A DNA stretch of 64,000 nucleotides from NCBI GenBank assembly GCA_024734555.1, contig JANPWX010000209.1, forward strand, positions 1,462,520 through 1,526,519, given 5' to 3'. Below the pieces are notes generated by a model that searched no databases, had not been told where the DNA came from, and saw nothing but the letters and a program-made list of their open reading frames with translations. The DNA comes from Trochalopteron elliotii. Its lineage: Eukaryota; Chordata; Aves; Passeriformes; Leiothrichidae. Below are positions 39,318-51,400 of the stretch, piece after piece. A program made the position numbers and the translations under genes. The number at the start of each line of letters is the position of its first letter. Position 1 is the stretch's first letter.

Positions 39318-41069
39318 ATGGTCAGTGGCGTCGGGCCTCAGCCTCCTCTTCCTCCTTCTTCTCCTATTCTTCCTTCTTCTCTTCGTACCCCTCTTCCTCC
39401 GGAGGGCCTGGGCTAGAGGGAGGCCGCCTTCCGGCTGCGCGGCGGGCAGCACGTGGAGGCCGTGCGGGCGGGCAGGGCTGCGGCCCGTTGCGGGGGAGGA
39501 GGCCCGGGGGGCTGGCGGTCCTGGGGACAGCCGGTAACAGGGTACTTGGTGTCTGGGGTCACCCCCGTGCCGTGCTGGGAGCCGGAGACCGCGGTTCTGC
39601 CAGCGCCGGTTGCTAACACTGCTTGCGACCTCGCTGTTGTGCCACCCCGCTGCCCATTTTAACGTTTAGAAGCTACTTGTGGTTTGCAGAAATAACCCCG
39701 ATACGTGCTCTTCTGGTGATTTCTTCAAAATTTTCGTTAGTCTGTTAATTTGCACTGTTAATGTGCACTGAAGTGCTTCATTTTGTGTAGACTTTGTGGC
39801 ATAAAGCGCCTGAAGACTGGCCCATAAGTGCACTGCTGCTGGTTTGTAGGGTGTAGATTGTGAGTAGATACACTCTTTACTTTGATGTAAAGCATATTTT
39901 TCTTACTTTTCCCCTTTCTTTGACACAATAAGAATCCTTACTCTTTTAGGAGTAAAATGCAATGGTGTTTCTCCTATATGGGCAGGGCAGATGAGACATG
40001 ACTCCAGCAATGAATATAATGTGGTGGACATGATGCCTGCACAGTGTTGATGGAACCAAAGCCTCCTTTGCTCCTATTGTAATAGTCTCTACTTTTTCTT
40101 TTAGACTGAGGCAGAAGTGAATCCCAAAGCTTACCCGCTGGCTGATGCACAGCTCACCAAAACACTGCTGGATCTTGTGCAGCAATCCTGCAACTATAAG
40201 CAGCTACGCAAGGGAGCCAATGAAGGTGAGACTTGTATGTTAAAAAGTGTGCTACAAGTCATAATAAGGATTTTGTGAGATGATGTGCGTAGAGATTGTC
40301 TTTTCTCTGTAGCTGTGAATCACTCATTTTATATAGATCTGGTTATTGTGGGTGTGTGTCTTTTTTTCTCCTCCTCCAAGGTTGCTTTAGCAATATTTAG
40401 GGACAGAACTAAGCTGTAATCTTTTCAATGTTTTTATGCAGTTCTGGTAGATTCCCAAATTGTGTTCCTGGTGCATGGTTTGTAATCATGCATGCAATGG
40501 TGGTATGGCACTGGGATTACCAGATACCTAACCAGATCAGAAGCATAAAAGATTTGGGTTTGAAGGTACCTCTAGTGGAACCTGCTCACATAGTGGCTTC
40601 CTTCACAGTTTCTTGGGGCTTCACCTAGTCAAACTTGTAAAAAACCCACAATCCCTAAGGGTAGAAACTCAGTAATCTCTTAGAACCCATGTCTCATGCA
40701 CTAGATCACCTTCCCACTGATGCCACTTTCAGCATCTCCTGAAGTTGTTTTACATTAGGTGTGCTTTCCAGAAAGACCTAGACTGACTCTCTAGTTTCTT
40801 TTACAGCCACCAAAACACTGAACAGGGGGATAGCAGAGTTCATTGTGATGGCAGCAGATGCAGAGCCCTTGGAGATCATCCTGCACCTCCCCCTTCTCTG
40901 CGAGGACAAGAACGTACCTTATGTGTTTGTGCGCTCCAAGCAAGCCCTGGGCCGGGCATGTGGTGTTTCCCGGCCTGTCATTGCCTGCTCCATCACCATC
41001 AAGGAGGGATCACAGCTAAAGCCTCAGATCCAGTCTGTACAGCAAGCTATAGAAAGACTGTTGGTCTAA
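39318..41069 (+). CDS. SNU13: SNU13 (NHP2L1, 15.5K), K-turn RNA-binding protein
   Basis: SNU13 is a small L7Ae-family nuclear protein that binds kink-turns in U4 snRNA and in box C/D snoRNAs. It thereby nucleates the U4/U6.U5 tri-snRNP and the snoRNPs that guide rRNA 2'-O-methylation. Coding exons are 39318-39320 (ATG only, donor gtcagt), 40105-40225 and 40807-41069. The splices give M, then [19 protein letters not shown], then [17 protein letters not shown], and the stop TAA is at 41067-41069. The total is 128 residues, the same length as human. The L7Ae signature region with [20 protein letters not shown] and [12 protein letters not shown] is in exon 3. Only a few conservative differences from the recalled human protein are visible, as expected for such a conserved gene. 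The 5' end shares a promoter region with MEI1. Confidence 0.97.
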
Positions 41070-41095
41070 GTGCCCATGAGTGTGTGTGTGTGTGA

Positions 41096-41101
41096 AATAA
41101 A
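41096..41101 (+). terminator. Poly(A) signal AATAAA, first candidate for SNU13
   Basis: An AATAAA lies 27 bases after the SNU13 stop, just past a (TG)n run. Further AATAAA hexamers on the same strand at 41736-41741 and 42687-42692 could serve longer transcripts. Which are used cannot be told from sequence alone. Confidence 0.45.
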
Positions 41102-44100
41102 AAAGTGCTAATTAGGGGAAATTAATGTTTCACTTCAGTTGAGATGATAATTTTGGTATCAAAGTTTCATTTCAAAATGCCACATTTTTGTTTAATAATG
41201 GCTTAATTCTTAAGTGTTTCTGCCTCCTATCCCCCCACTTTTCTATTATTTCACTTCCAATACATTCATTCTCATTGTATTGTTTCCTGAAAAGTGACTG
41301 TACAGCTGTTTCCTGTTGAATGTTTAAAAGAAGGACAGAAAAAAATAGTCCCCCCCTTGTCTTCCTGTCTGCCTGCTCAGGGCTTTTTTAACCCACCTGT
41401 CAGCTTTTTCTGTGTTGCAGTATTTCTGCTAAGCTTCAGCCTCCAGCAGGTGTGAGTAACTCTGCATTTCTAAATGGTTTAGGGTACTGAGGAAAAAGGT
41501 CCCTGTGTTCAGGCTGCTGGAGTCAAAAAGTGATGGAGCAGCACAGGCAGGTGTAAGGCAAGCAGCAGCTACTAGGTAGCAGCAGCTGGAGCCAAGATCA
41601 GTGGGTAGCACAGTGTTCTTGAACCCAGACAAGAGACTTCTGTAAGAGATGCATGAGGAGCAGAAATCTTATGGTAGTACACAAGGGGAACTCTCTTAAC
41701 TTGATTATTTTTAAATACTGATTTTTTAAAGAAAAAATAAAAATGCTGCAAAGCTAAATAGAATTGTCATTCTCTTAGTGAAGTATTTGCAACTAACTGG
41801 AGTGTTTCTGGTTGTAAAGCTAAGCTGCTCACAGGTTGCCTAAAGGCTATTGCAATGCAGTAATTTGTACTCCATCAGTTTTCTTTGTATGGACTGTTAC
41901 CACTGAGGCTGGGCTTCCTAGGGAAGTTTAAGTATAAAAGACATGGCAGAGAGCAACCTGTTGTAGCTGATAAATACCCTACATCTGGTTAATTTTAAAA
42001 ACTGCAATGCTCTTTAACTACTGCAGTGTAGTCACCTGACTGAAGATGTAGTCTTTCAAGTCATGGCCAAGGAAAAAAAGAACAAGTAATTTTTCAGATA
42101 AATTAATATGTGTCTCAAGAAGAGAATGCTGTATCATCTCATGTCCTGGAAAAGCAGCATGGAGCACCAACAGCAGTCTGGATTAGTGGTGGTTTTATGG
42201 ACCTAGTTTTAGTTAAATGCATATTGTATAATAAATCCACTTCTGCTCTGATCAGAAAAGTTTACACCCCTGTTTTGGAATGTCAAACCTGTTATCTATT
42301 GCAGAATGCCAAATCAAAATAGTGTGGAAACTCCATTAGGTGCAATAGCAGAATGGAAAATAAATTTTCCTGTAATGTTTCCACAGAGGCACTAACTTCA
42401 TACCTTTAGTAAGTACACCCCAAGCAGATGAAGTCAGCTTATGAATGACTGAAGACATCATGTTTGTATAATTTTGTAAATAGCTGATACTAGTTAGTAG
42501 TCCTTGCTGAGATGAACTTGATACAAATACTTCAGAATCCCTTTATCTGTATGAGGTTTAGAAGGGCTCCTGTTCCCTTCTGCTGATGCTGACTGTTGAG
42601 CTAGTTGTGTTTAGAACTACATCTTTGCCAAGAATTTGTCCTGTTGTACCGACAGCTGATGTAAGAGAAAGCACACAAGGAGCAGAAATAAAGGATACTT
42701 GAGCGAGCAAAACTGTCTTTCTGCTATGAAGCACTTCATTGCCATCCCTTTTTAAACTGTTTAATGTGATAGCCTGCTATTAAAAAGAAAATTTAAAAAA
42801 AAACAAGCGAGGAGGCAGATCTAATAACCTAGAACAAACATGCCACAATCATTCAAAGCCTGGAATATAGTGTGCCTGAGGGTTAGCAAGCCAAGAGACA
42901 TGTTAACAAGGGTATTTGCAGAATTGAATTCACAGAATTACAGACAGGACAGTCTCACACTCTTCCAAGCCTTGCTTAGACAAGCATTTACAGTAACTTC
43001 TTTGCCCAAGGGCAAAATGAATTGAATGCTTAGGCAATCTTAATTAAAAATAGCTAATCCAGGCTTATTGGAAGTGTAACAGGTATTGTAGTTTCAGTAC
43101 TGCAGAGCTCAGAGCAGACTAGCTGCTCACTGGAGGAATTGTGGAGGCAGAAGTGAGCACCATGCTGGCACAGCTAGGACAGTAGAGTGCCAGAAGGGTG
43201 GTCACAGCTGGCTCTATTACATTGTGCCACACTACAGACTGGTCACAGGACAGCTTGTGAGCCACACGTGGGAATCTCTGGACACAAAAAACACTGCAGA
43301 CCAAAATGAACACCTCAGGTGTCCCATGTTTGTGTCCTGTAGATAGTTAAAGAGTTTCACTAAACAATTGGTAATTTCCTAAAGCAAGAGCAACAACTGT
43401 TCATTGATTTTAGTCATCTTGCACTGCAAGACAGGTGGGGCATGCCAGGGATGGAAGTCTAAAACTCAAAACATCCAGTTGCAGCCTTCAAAGTATGACT
43501 AAAAAAGTAAAAATACTGTACATAACAAGGGCTCTCTCCACAATTTGCTAATCTTCTATTTTTAAAGCACAGATTTGAGTACAGAAGCTTGCACAATAGT
43601 TGACTCATATTCATTTAGAGAGGTGGAAAAGCTCTATGCCATCTCAGTAATTTAACTGGGATAAATGCTTGCAGCCTTCCGGGGAACGCAATTTATTTTC
43701 CATTTTTAAACCAGTGATTGGTATTATCATTTTAAAATGGAAGACCTGTGTGTGCAGATTTGTTAAATGCCAGCTTTTTTCCCAAGGGACTGAATACTGC
43801 TTCCCAGTAATGTTTGTTTGTTTTTTTTTTTTTGCATTTAAGAGCTGGTGGTAATATTTGTAATTGTGATGGTGGAAAAGAAGCCAATTTGACTATTAGT
43901 ACTGATACTGGCTGTTTTGGAGAGTAATACATATTTATACCCTCTGTTAAGACACAGACTCAACCTGCTGCTTGAATTCATGTGGTGCTGTTAACACAGA
44001 TCATTGTGTTTTCTTACTCTGAAGTGAGTTCTTCTGTCTTCATGATGCAGAGACAGCACAGTCAGTGCTGCAAAGGATAAGGTCCAACTTCATTAAGGAA

Positions 44101-44355
44101 CCAGCAAGGCACAACTCTGTCCATGGGCAGTGGGTGACCTGAGTTCACAAGGAATTTACTTCTGCCTTTAGCTACTGTCAACAGAATCCAACTTTGCAGA
44201 GATGTTTCACAACTAAGTAGAAAGTTTCTCCACTGCTAGACAGAGCAACATTTAGTTGCTGTCTCCTTCATAGCAAGATTAAACAGATACAGCACCCACA
44301 TAAGACAATCAAAATTCTAAGCAGACAGAAGTAAACCAGGGCCTTCCTCTCCAGT
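41102..44355. other. Convergent 3' ends of SNU13 and XRCC6
   Basis: SNU13 (plus) and XRCC6 (minus) converge on this 3.3-kb stretch. No recognisable coding exon is present. It should contain both 3' UTRs: plus-strand AATAAA motifs at 41736 and 42687 for SNU13, and a minus-strand AATAAA (TTTATT at 43692-43697 on the plus strand) about 660 bp after the XRCC6 stop. Otherwise it is AT-rich with short homopolymer runs. Confidence 0.55.
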
Positions 44356-45412
44356 TTAGCATTCATTAAAGTATTCAGTTAAAGCATCCACGAGCTCCTG
44401 CTTCTTGCTTCCACACCTCAACCCCAAAAACCTACACGCATCCTTCAGGACAGGTACAGTGAGCTTGCCCAGAGTGCCCTTCTGCACGTGACTCCTCAGC
44501 TCATCTTTTGAGACTTCTACCTTGGGCCTCTTCTCAGTTTGACCACCAGAAGCTAGAAAGATACATTTTAGATCACAAAGATTTTAAAAGTTAGACATCA
44601 ATGTTTCTTATACATACCACAGTCAATGGCCATTAGCACATGGTACTTTACAACCACACACTCACAGACCTAGTTTCTATGTTTTAAGAAGCAGGTGTAA
44701 ATATGTAAGTCATGCAGTATTTCATTGATAGGAGTGATCTTAACTGAAATATGAAACTTTGTGTTCTAATGAAAACGTCACCCTTCAAATGAAACTTTAA
44801 AGGGATTCTTGTTGAGACAGCAGAATGCAATGATTCCACAGAGATCTCAGCTGACACTCACTTCATGCAGCCTTTCATAGACTCCCAAATTACACATGGA
44901 CTTCAGCATTACTTACACATTTAGCCCTTAAGATGTCCATCTTGAACTTGCTGAACAGCCCATGCATAAAAGTCTGCTCCCTCACCAACACAAACTGAAA
45001 GCATGAGTGATTTTACTATTCTGTCATAAAACAGACAGTTGCTAAAATTATATATACATATTCTGCAGTCGTTTACCCACGTTACTTCCTGTACTTCACT
45101 GTGCAGTTTGTCACTTGAGCAACTCTCCAACTGGATACCACAATATTCTCTACTCTCTAAGAATCAATATTGGATATAATACTTCATTGTAGAGATTGGC
45201 AGAGTTGTTGCACAAGCAGCTTCTTTAAACTGAGACAAACTGAAAACAGAGGCTTCAGAGTACAGACATTATTTTGTGTCTGCACCATCATTACTTACCT
45301 TGTTTTCGCATTACAGCCTTCACATCAGGATTGCAGTCAGGGGGATAAACCAGCTGTTTAAACTCATCCACCAGGTTGCCCAGCCTGTGGCTCATCTGTT
45401 CAGATTTTGGCA
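44356..45412 (-). CDS. XRCC6: XRCC6 C-terminal exons: linker and SAP domain
   Basis: Exon 45299-45412 encodes [20 protein letters not shown] and a basic linker. The last exon (44356-44552) encodes [20 protein letters not shown] and continues through [20 protein letters not shown] to a TAA at 44356-44358. The K-R-P-K cluster corresponds to the Ku70 nuclear localisation region. The final about 35 residues form the SAP DNA-binding domain, with the helix-turn-helix pattern [20 protein letters not shown]. A likely poly(A) signal is 660 bp further on at 43692-43697. Confidence 0.95.
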
Positions 45413-48400
45413 CTGGCAAAAGATAAAGATTTGCCCTCTCAGAAATAGTGTGATCACAAGAAAGTCTACAAGGCCATCCCTGTAGCCAGATGAACTATCA
45501 GCTCATCTGATGGGAAAAATACAATGCTCATTCTACAAAGCCATTAGTGTATGGAACCACACAACACTTTGCTTTGTAGGATCATGTTAAACATTCACCA
45601 ACAAGGGACTCACAAAATATGAACCATCTTAGGTACGCCTAGGTATGAGGTCAAGCACCCAGCTGTAACTTAAGGGTCTATGACCACCAGACAGACCCCT
45701 GGGACTGAAGAACGTGTGCATAAAGGGGAACTAACACACGTTAATGATTTGGGAGAAATGATTACCACATGTATGTTTCTTCGGGGAAAACCTACATAAA
45801 CAGCTTTTTCTGTACTAGAGATGCATGATTTTGGAGATACTCCTAATGCATCCAGCACTAGAATAAAGAACACCTGCTTCTTAAAGCTGCATTGGTCCTA
45901 ACAAGTCTGACTGTTTTTCAGTAATATCACCAGATGCAACCGTGCTTCTGTAATAACTAGTGTCCTGTAAGCATGCAAAAATGCAAATACTTGTATTATG
46001 ATACTCCCAAAGGAGAAATTTACAGCTCTTGGTAATATCAAGAGTTTGGACATCTGGAATGCTGCATCCAGTTCTGGGCTCCCCAGTACAAGAGAGACAT
46101 GGAGCTCTTGGAATGGGTCCAGCAGAGGACAACAAAGATGATTAAAGGACTGGAACATCTTCCTTATGAGGAAAGTCTGAAGGAACTGGGCCTGTTCAGC
46201 CTCCAGAAGAGATGACTGAGAGGGGAACCTCATCAATGCATCTAAGTATCTGAAGGACTATGCTCCATCAAGAGCATAGTGCCAGGCTCTTGGTGGTGCC
46301 AAGCAACAGGACAAGAAGCAATGCACAGAAACTGAAGCACAGGAAAAGCCATCTGAACAGGAGGAAGAACTTTACTGGGAAGGTGACTGAGCACTGAAAC
46401 AGGTCACCCACAGAGGCTGTAGAGTATCCCTCACTGGAGAAATAATTTAAGAACTACCTGGAACTAACCCTGTGCAATGTGCTGTAGGATAACCCTGCTT
46501 GAGCAGGGAGGTCGGACCAGATGACCCACTGTGGCCCCTTCCCTCCTGACCCACTCTGTCAAGACACTTACATTTAAGCTCTCCCAGTCACTAGGTGGCA
46601 GCACTGCCCCCAGCAGAATAATTCTCTTCATTCGATCCATTTATCAGACTGAAATATTAATGAGGATCTTGAAGAGAGAAATTTCAGAGAAAAACACTTC
46701 TCACCATAGGAAAAAGGTGATTCAATTTTAGTTTTGGATGGTAAAGTGAGCAATTTTTTCCTTACCATAAAAGTCACAGCAATAGAAAATAAAATTTCAG
46801 TATTTCAGAATAGACACAACCAGAATTCTACATAGCGAAACTGCACACAGCTGAAATACTTCTTAAAAGACATTTGGGTTTGTAGTAGTACATATGTGAC
46901 TCATAACAAAGTCACAAGTCCCCTACGCTGCCTCCCTTCACATCCACCAACAGTTCTCACTTGTAAGATCCTCAGCTTGTTCTGGTTCCATCATATCCAG
47001 CGCCAAAGCCTCCAAATTCCTGAAGTGCTGCTGCAAAACTGGGTTCTCAAAGCTGTCAGGCCTGTCAAGAAACCCCCAAAATGTCAATGCATGCTGCCAA
47101 GAAGACAGACAAAACACTTAAGATCTACCACCAACTTATTTCAGAATAAAGCTTCCTTCTTTCCCACACAGCAATCCATCGCATCAGAACTGCTTTTCCC
47201 TTTTCAATTTACCTGCTGAATCACTATTCTATCATGTATCAACCACATAACAAAGCTGTGGGAAAGTTGTATGAGGCAAAAGGAGATAGTGGCATTATAC
47301 TTTAATAACCACCGTTATGGTGGCTTCCACATACCTAGGGAAAAAATCTCCCACTGAAGTACTTCATAGCATTTATCCCAGCTATAATGAAAAAAAAGCC
47401 CAATTCCTCTTTCTAAAGTGCTCTAATTTAAATGATCTGGGTCTGATCTGCTGTAGAGTGGCAGAATTGCAATAAAATGTGATATCTCTGCAACAAATGA
47501 CAACAGCCCAGAGAACAAGAGCAATTCTATCAAGAACTCCAGAACATGCTACATAAAGCATTGGGGTGCCTGGGTATCCAGAATGATTAAGAATAAAGTT
47601 TGGACAAAGCTACTGCAAAGAGAAGCAATTTCTATCAAAATACATCAAAATCTCATCTCAGGAATACCACAGCTGAACAATGTGTGCAACAGAGCAAGCA
47701 ATGGCTGTGCTTCTTCCCCATGCCACACCCTTGTCTTAGTTTGAAAGACAGATGTCTGCTAGGGAGGGGCAGGGCCTCCCTTGGAATGGAGAATTCAAAT
47801 CCCTGCCTCCAAATTATTATAATTTAGAAAATTAAAGGGGCTTTCAGGCAGAGGTGTGGGGATAGGAATAACATTTCTTTACTAGTATGTATAACAAAGC
47901 AAACAAACAACAACAACTACAGCATTAATAATAAACAGAACCAGGAACCTCAAGGGGCTTTGTGAAACAAAGCCCCACCCGGGCAGTCTGATCTCGGTGC
48001 CCCTGGGGAACTCTGAGAGCACCAAGCTGGAACGGTGGAAAATCCCGGGCTGGTGGATGAGATCAGAAGCTCCACAGGGGTAGATGGAATGCAGGGATGT
48101 CCCTGCAGAGCAGGGGGAGTGCGGGGCTACAGAGTAGCAAAAAGAGAAGCGCCGAAGAAGTGGCGGTGGCGGGACAGGGCCGGCCCAGCAGGGCAGGAGG
48201 AGGCGAGCTCAGAATTCCGGGGCACACGAGCAGATACATGATGGTAGACTTTCCAGGAACGGACTTGGTGGTGACAGTGAACTCCTCCCGCAGCAAGCAG
48301 CAGCCTGGCCGTCCTCTCTCTGATGCCCCCAGCCCTGTCCTTTACCTGCCCCCAAAACTCTATCTCCACCTCCCAGAGAAACTCCCAGAGACCCAAAGAA

Positions 48401-51400
48401 ATTTACCCAGGTGCTACAACTCCTCTCCTTCGGCCCCTTTGTTCTGCTTAAGTACCTATAAGTACCCAGTAGTTAGTTTCCTAGCAACTGATGGGAAAAA
48501 AATTCTATTAGTAAAAAAGAGACAAATCTAACCCCCAGCACCCCTGTACCCTATTTATCTCCAGGTACCTGTATTTGAACCGCAGCTTCTGAATTATTTC
48601 CTTCATTTTGTCTACCTGCTCTCGGCTGGCTGGCACATTTTCTGTAAAATCAACATTACGTTTGTCATCTGCATAGGGTAGAAAAATCATGTGGAAACCT
48701 ATACAGAAGAAAGGGAGGAAGACAACAGTTACACAGAAGCATGGTCTCAAAATAATTTATGAGAAAAACCAAGATGGTTATTATCCAAGTCTGATGACTC
48801 CAAACTAATTACTTGTTTTGTTGTTAACAACAGCAATCCATGATACTTCCAAGTGCCTACAGGATGACATTCAATCCCAATCACAATGTTTGTAACCAAC
48901 ATCACTAATGGCTTTGTGAAAGACATTCAGACTAAATTCATCACTAAGAGTTGGATACCAGTGAGTTGCTTTTTATGCAGGAAATCAACTAGTCCATCTC
49001 TCCCACCTCTTACTGGGTATAAGCTTGAAAAAGATTTGTTTGAAAATCAAGTCATTGCCCACATTATTCTGAAATACTTTACTTTGTACACAAGCAGTGT
49101 TACTTCTCTACTTTACATTCTCCCAGAAGATGTTTCTGCACTTAAAGAGGTGAAAAAATGCAATACAGCAGGAGTCTGGTCCCTAATCATTCCCCACTTG
49201 TCTGACATGGCATGAGGGTCACTATATGTGAGATTATTTAATACTATACAATGTATTCAAGGACACAACATAATTCAGGAAAATACATTCTGTCTAGACT
49301 TCAAACAGGAAACAAAGGCTTTTCATTTCTACATCAGTTATTTGAATGTGCTAAAATGAGGCAGAAGGCAGGGAAAACACTCTGGGCAGGTCATACCTGA
49401 GCAAGCACTGATGTGACTGGGGCTTTAAAAATAGATTCAACATCAGATGCTTACACTGACAAAACTGAAGAAAAGGAATGTTGGAAGGCATTTTCCCCAG
49501 TTTTAAGGGGGGGTAGCACTAAGAATATTTTCCCTCAATACATTTGTAAGAAACAAAATGTCGGTTTCTGAGTTTAGTTGGATACTGTCTGCCTCACCTG
49601 TGGTGAGGCTTTTCTCTGTCGGGTGCTGTTTGGCTCAGACCGATTGTTATTGTAATTGAAAATACCTTCCCTAAATGTTTTGTCTGTCAAATGTTAATTA
49701 CCTGAAACCCCTTTCTTTGTAACTGTCCTCGAACTGCCCTTGCTGCCTCTCCCTGCCGCTTCCCCACATGGCAACAGATGACATCACCCGACATGCAAAC
49801 GAAAAAAACCTCAAGTGCTCATGGGACACGATTCAGAAATAAAACTCCTAAGAACAATGAGCCAACACAAAACCAAAAACTAAAAATAACCACTCTAAGT
49901 CAGCAGAACCATGGAGAACCTCACACCAATCAGACCTGGGTTCCATCTTGTCACCATAACTTCCAAAGTATCCCACACACAGGACTCCCCTAGACTTTCC
50001 AATGACCCAGCGCTTCCTAGGAACTCCTCCAAGAAGGAAGCCCCAGCTCTGCCGTGTGGAAGAGCTGAACGTCTCCTCCCCTGCGTCGTCCATCAGGAGC
50101 AGTGGCGGTGTGTGCAGCCCCTTAAGCCCCCCACCTAGAGCTGAACTTAATAAAGGCATTAAAAAGGAGCCAGTCTCCTTGCCCATTCATTTCAACAGGA
50201 CACCATTACACTGACTATGTCTAATCATGCAGGGAAAGGCAGCATCTCTTCCCATACCTGGAGGGGCTATCTGCACTTTCTGCTCATCCAGCTCTTCCTC
50301 CTGGGGAACAAGGGCCACAAAGCGAGGAGGGACATTCCAGCGAGGGGTGTATCTGCACAGCATCATCATCTCCCTCTCCAAGCACTTCATCAATAGAGCA
50401 TTAAACAGCAATGTACTCCCTGCAAAGGAAAGAGTGGATTGGTCAGACTGATAGTGAGACATTAATTTTTAGGAATTAAAGACTTTCGTTAAACTAGATA
50501 TTGCTGAGGTAAGATAGACAAACTTCCCTNTAGTTGGATATTGGTATTAAATCAATATCCATATTTTTAATAAATCATTATAAGTCAACAACTTTAAGAG
50601 CTATTAACATGAAAGAAGACACAAAGTGCACTTGTGAGAGTATACCGAGCAACTACATAACCTGTTTTGAAATAAAGCTGTGCCTGATCAGAATGTGACA
50701 TTTAATTTACGTCAGCCAAACTATCAAGCAGGAAGGCAAAACAAAGAAAAATTTATACAAAAAACTCCAAAGGTAACATGCCCTTTGTTTGGAAAACAGC
50801 TCCAACTTCCCTGTGATTCACACTTGTATGTTTAACAAAATAGACCACATCCATGCCTAACGAATCAAAAGTTGACAGCAGCAGCAATGGCGCAAGGTCA
50901 CACAAGGTCAGACTCTGACAACCTTGTTCTGCCTTACACAAACAAATGACCTGTGCTCCTGACAGCACTTCCACCAGCAGCTATACCTTCCCATGACAGG
51001 CCAGGGAAACAACCCACTCTCACCCTGCAGAGCTCACAACACAACCAGCCTGTCCCCAGGTGCATGCAGATGCAAATATTTCTCTATCTCATCTTGAAAG
51101 TGCAATACAAACAAAAGTAGCAAGGGAATTGGCATCTCCCTCACACATCACAGAGACAAGAAAAAGCAGGCATATAATCAATGTTACCTGAGCTCTTTTA
51201 GTGTCACTGGGCAGGAGCAAGCTGCCTGTTTTTCCACTAAACATCCTTGTTTTGGTTTTAACTGGTTCATTAGTTTCCCAATAAAGCTTCACCGGATATG
51301 GTTTATGAGCTTTTTGAATAAGGTTGTAAACACCAACAGAAAGCACCACATCGTTGCTCAGATGCAGATTTAGCCTACGTAAAAAAGGAGATACAGACTT

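Noticed and set aside
50530..50530. The single N as a simple ambiguous base
   Set aside because: On its own it could be one, but it falls exactly in the interval where a phase-required Ku70 exon is missing, so a collapsed gap is the better reading.
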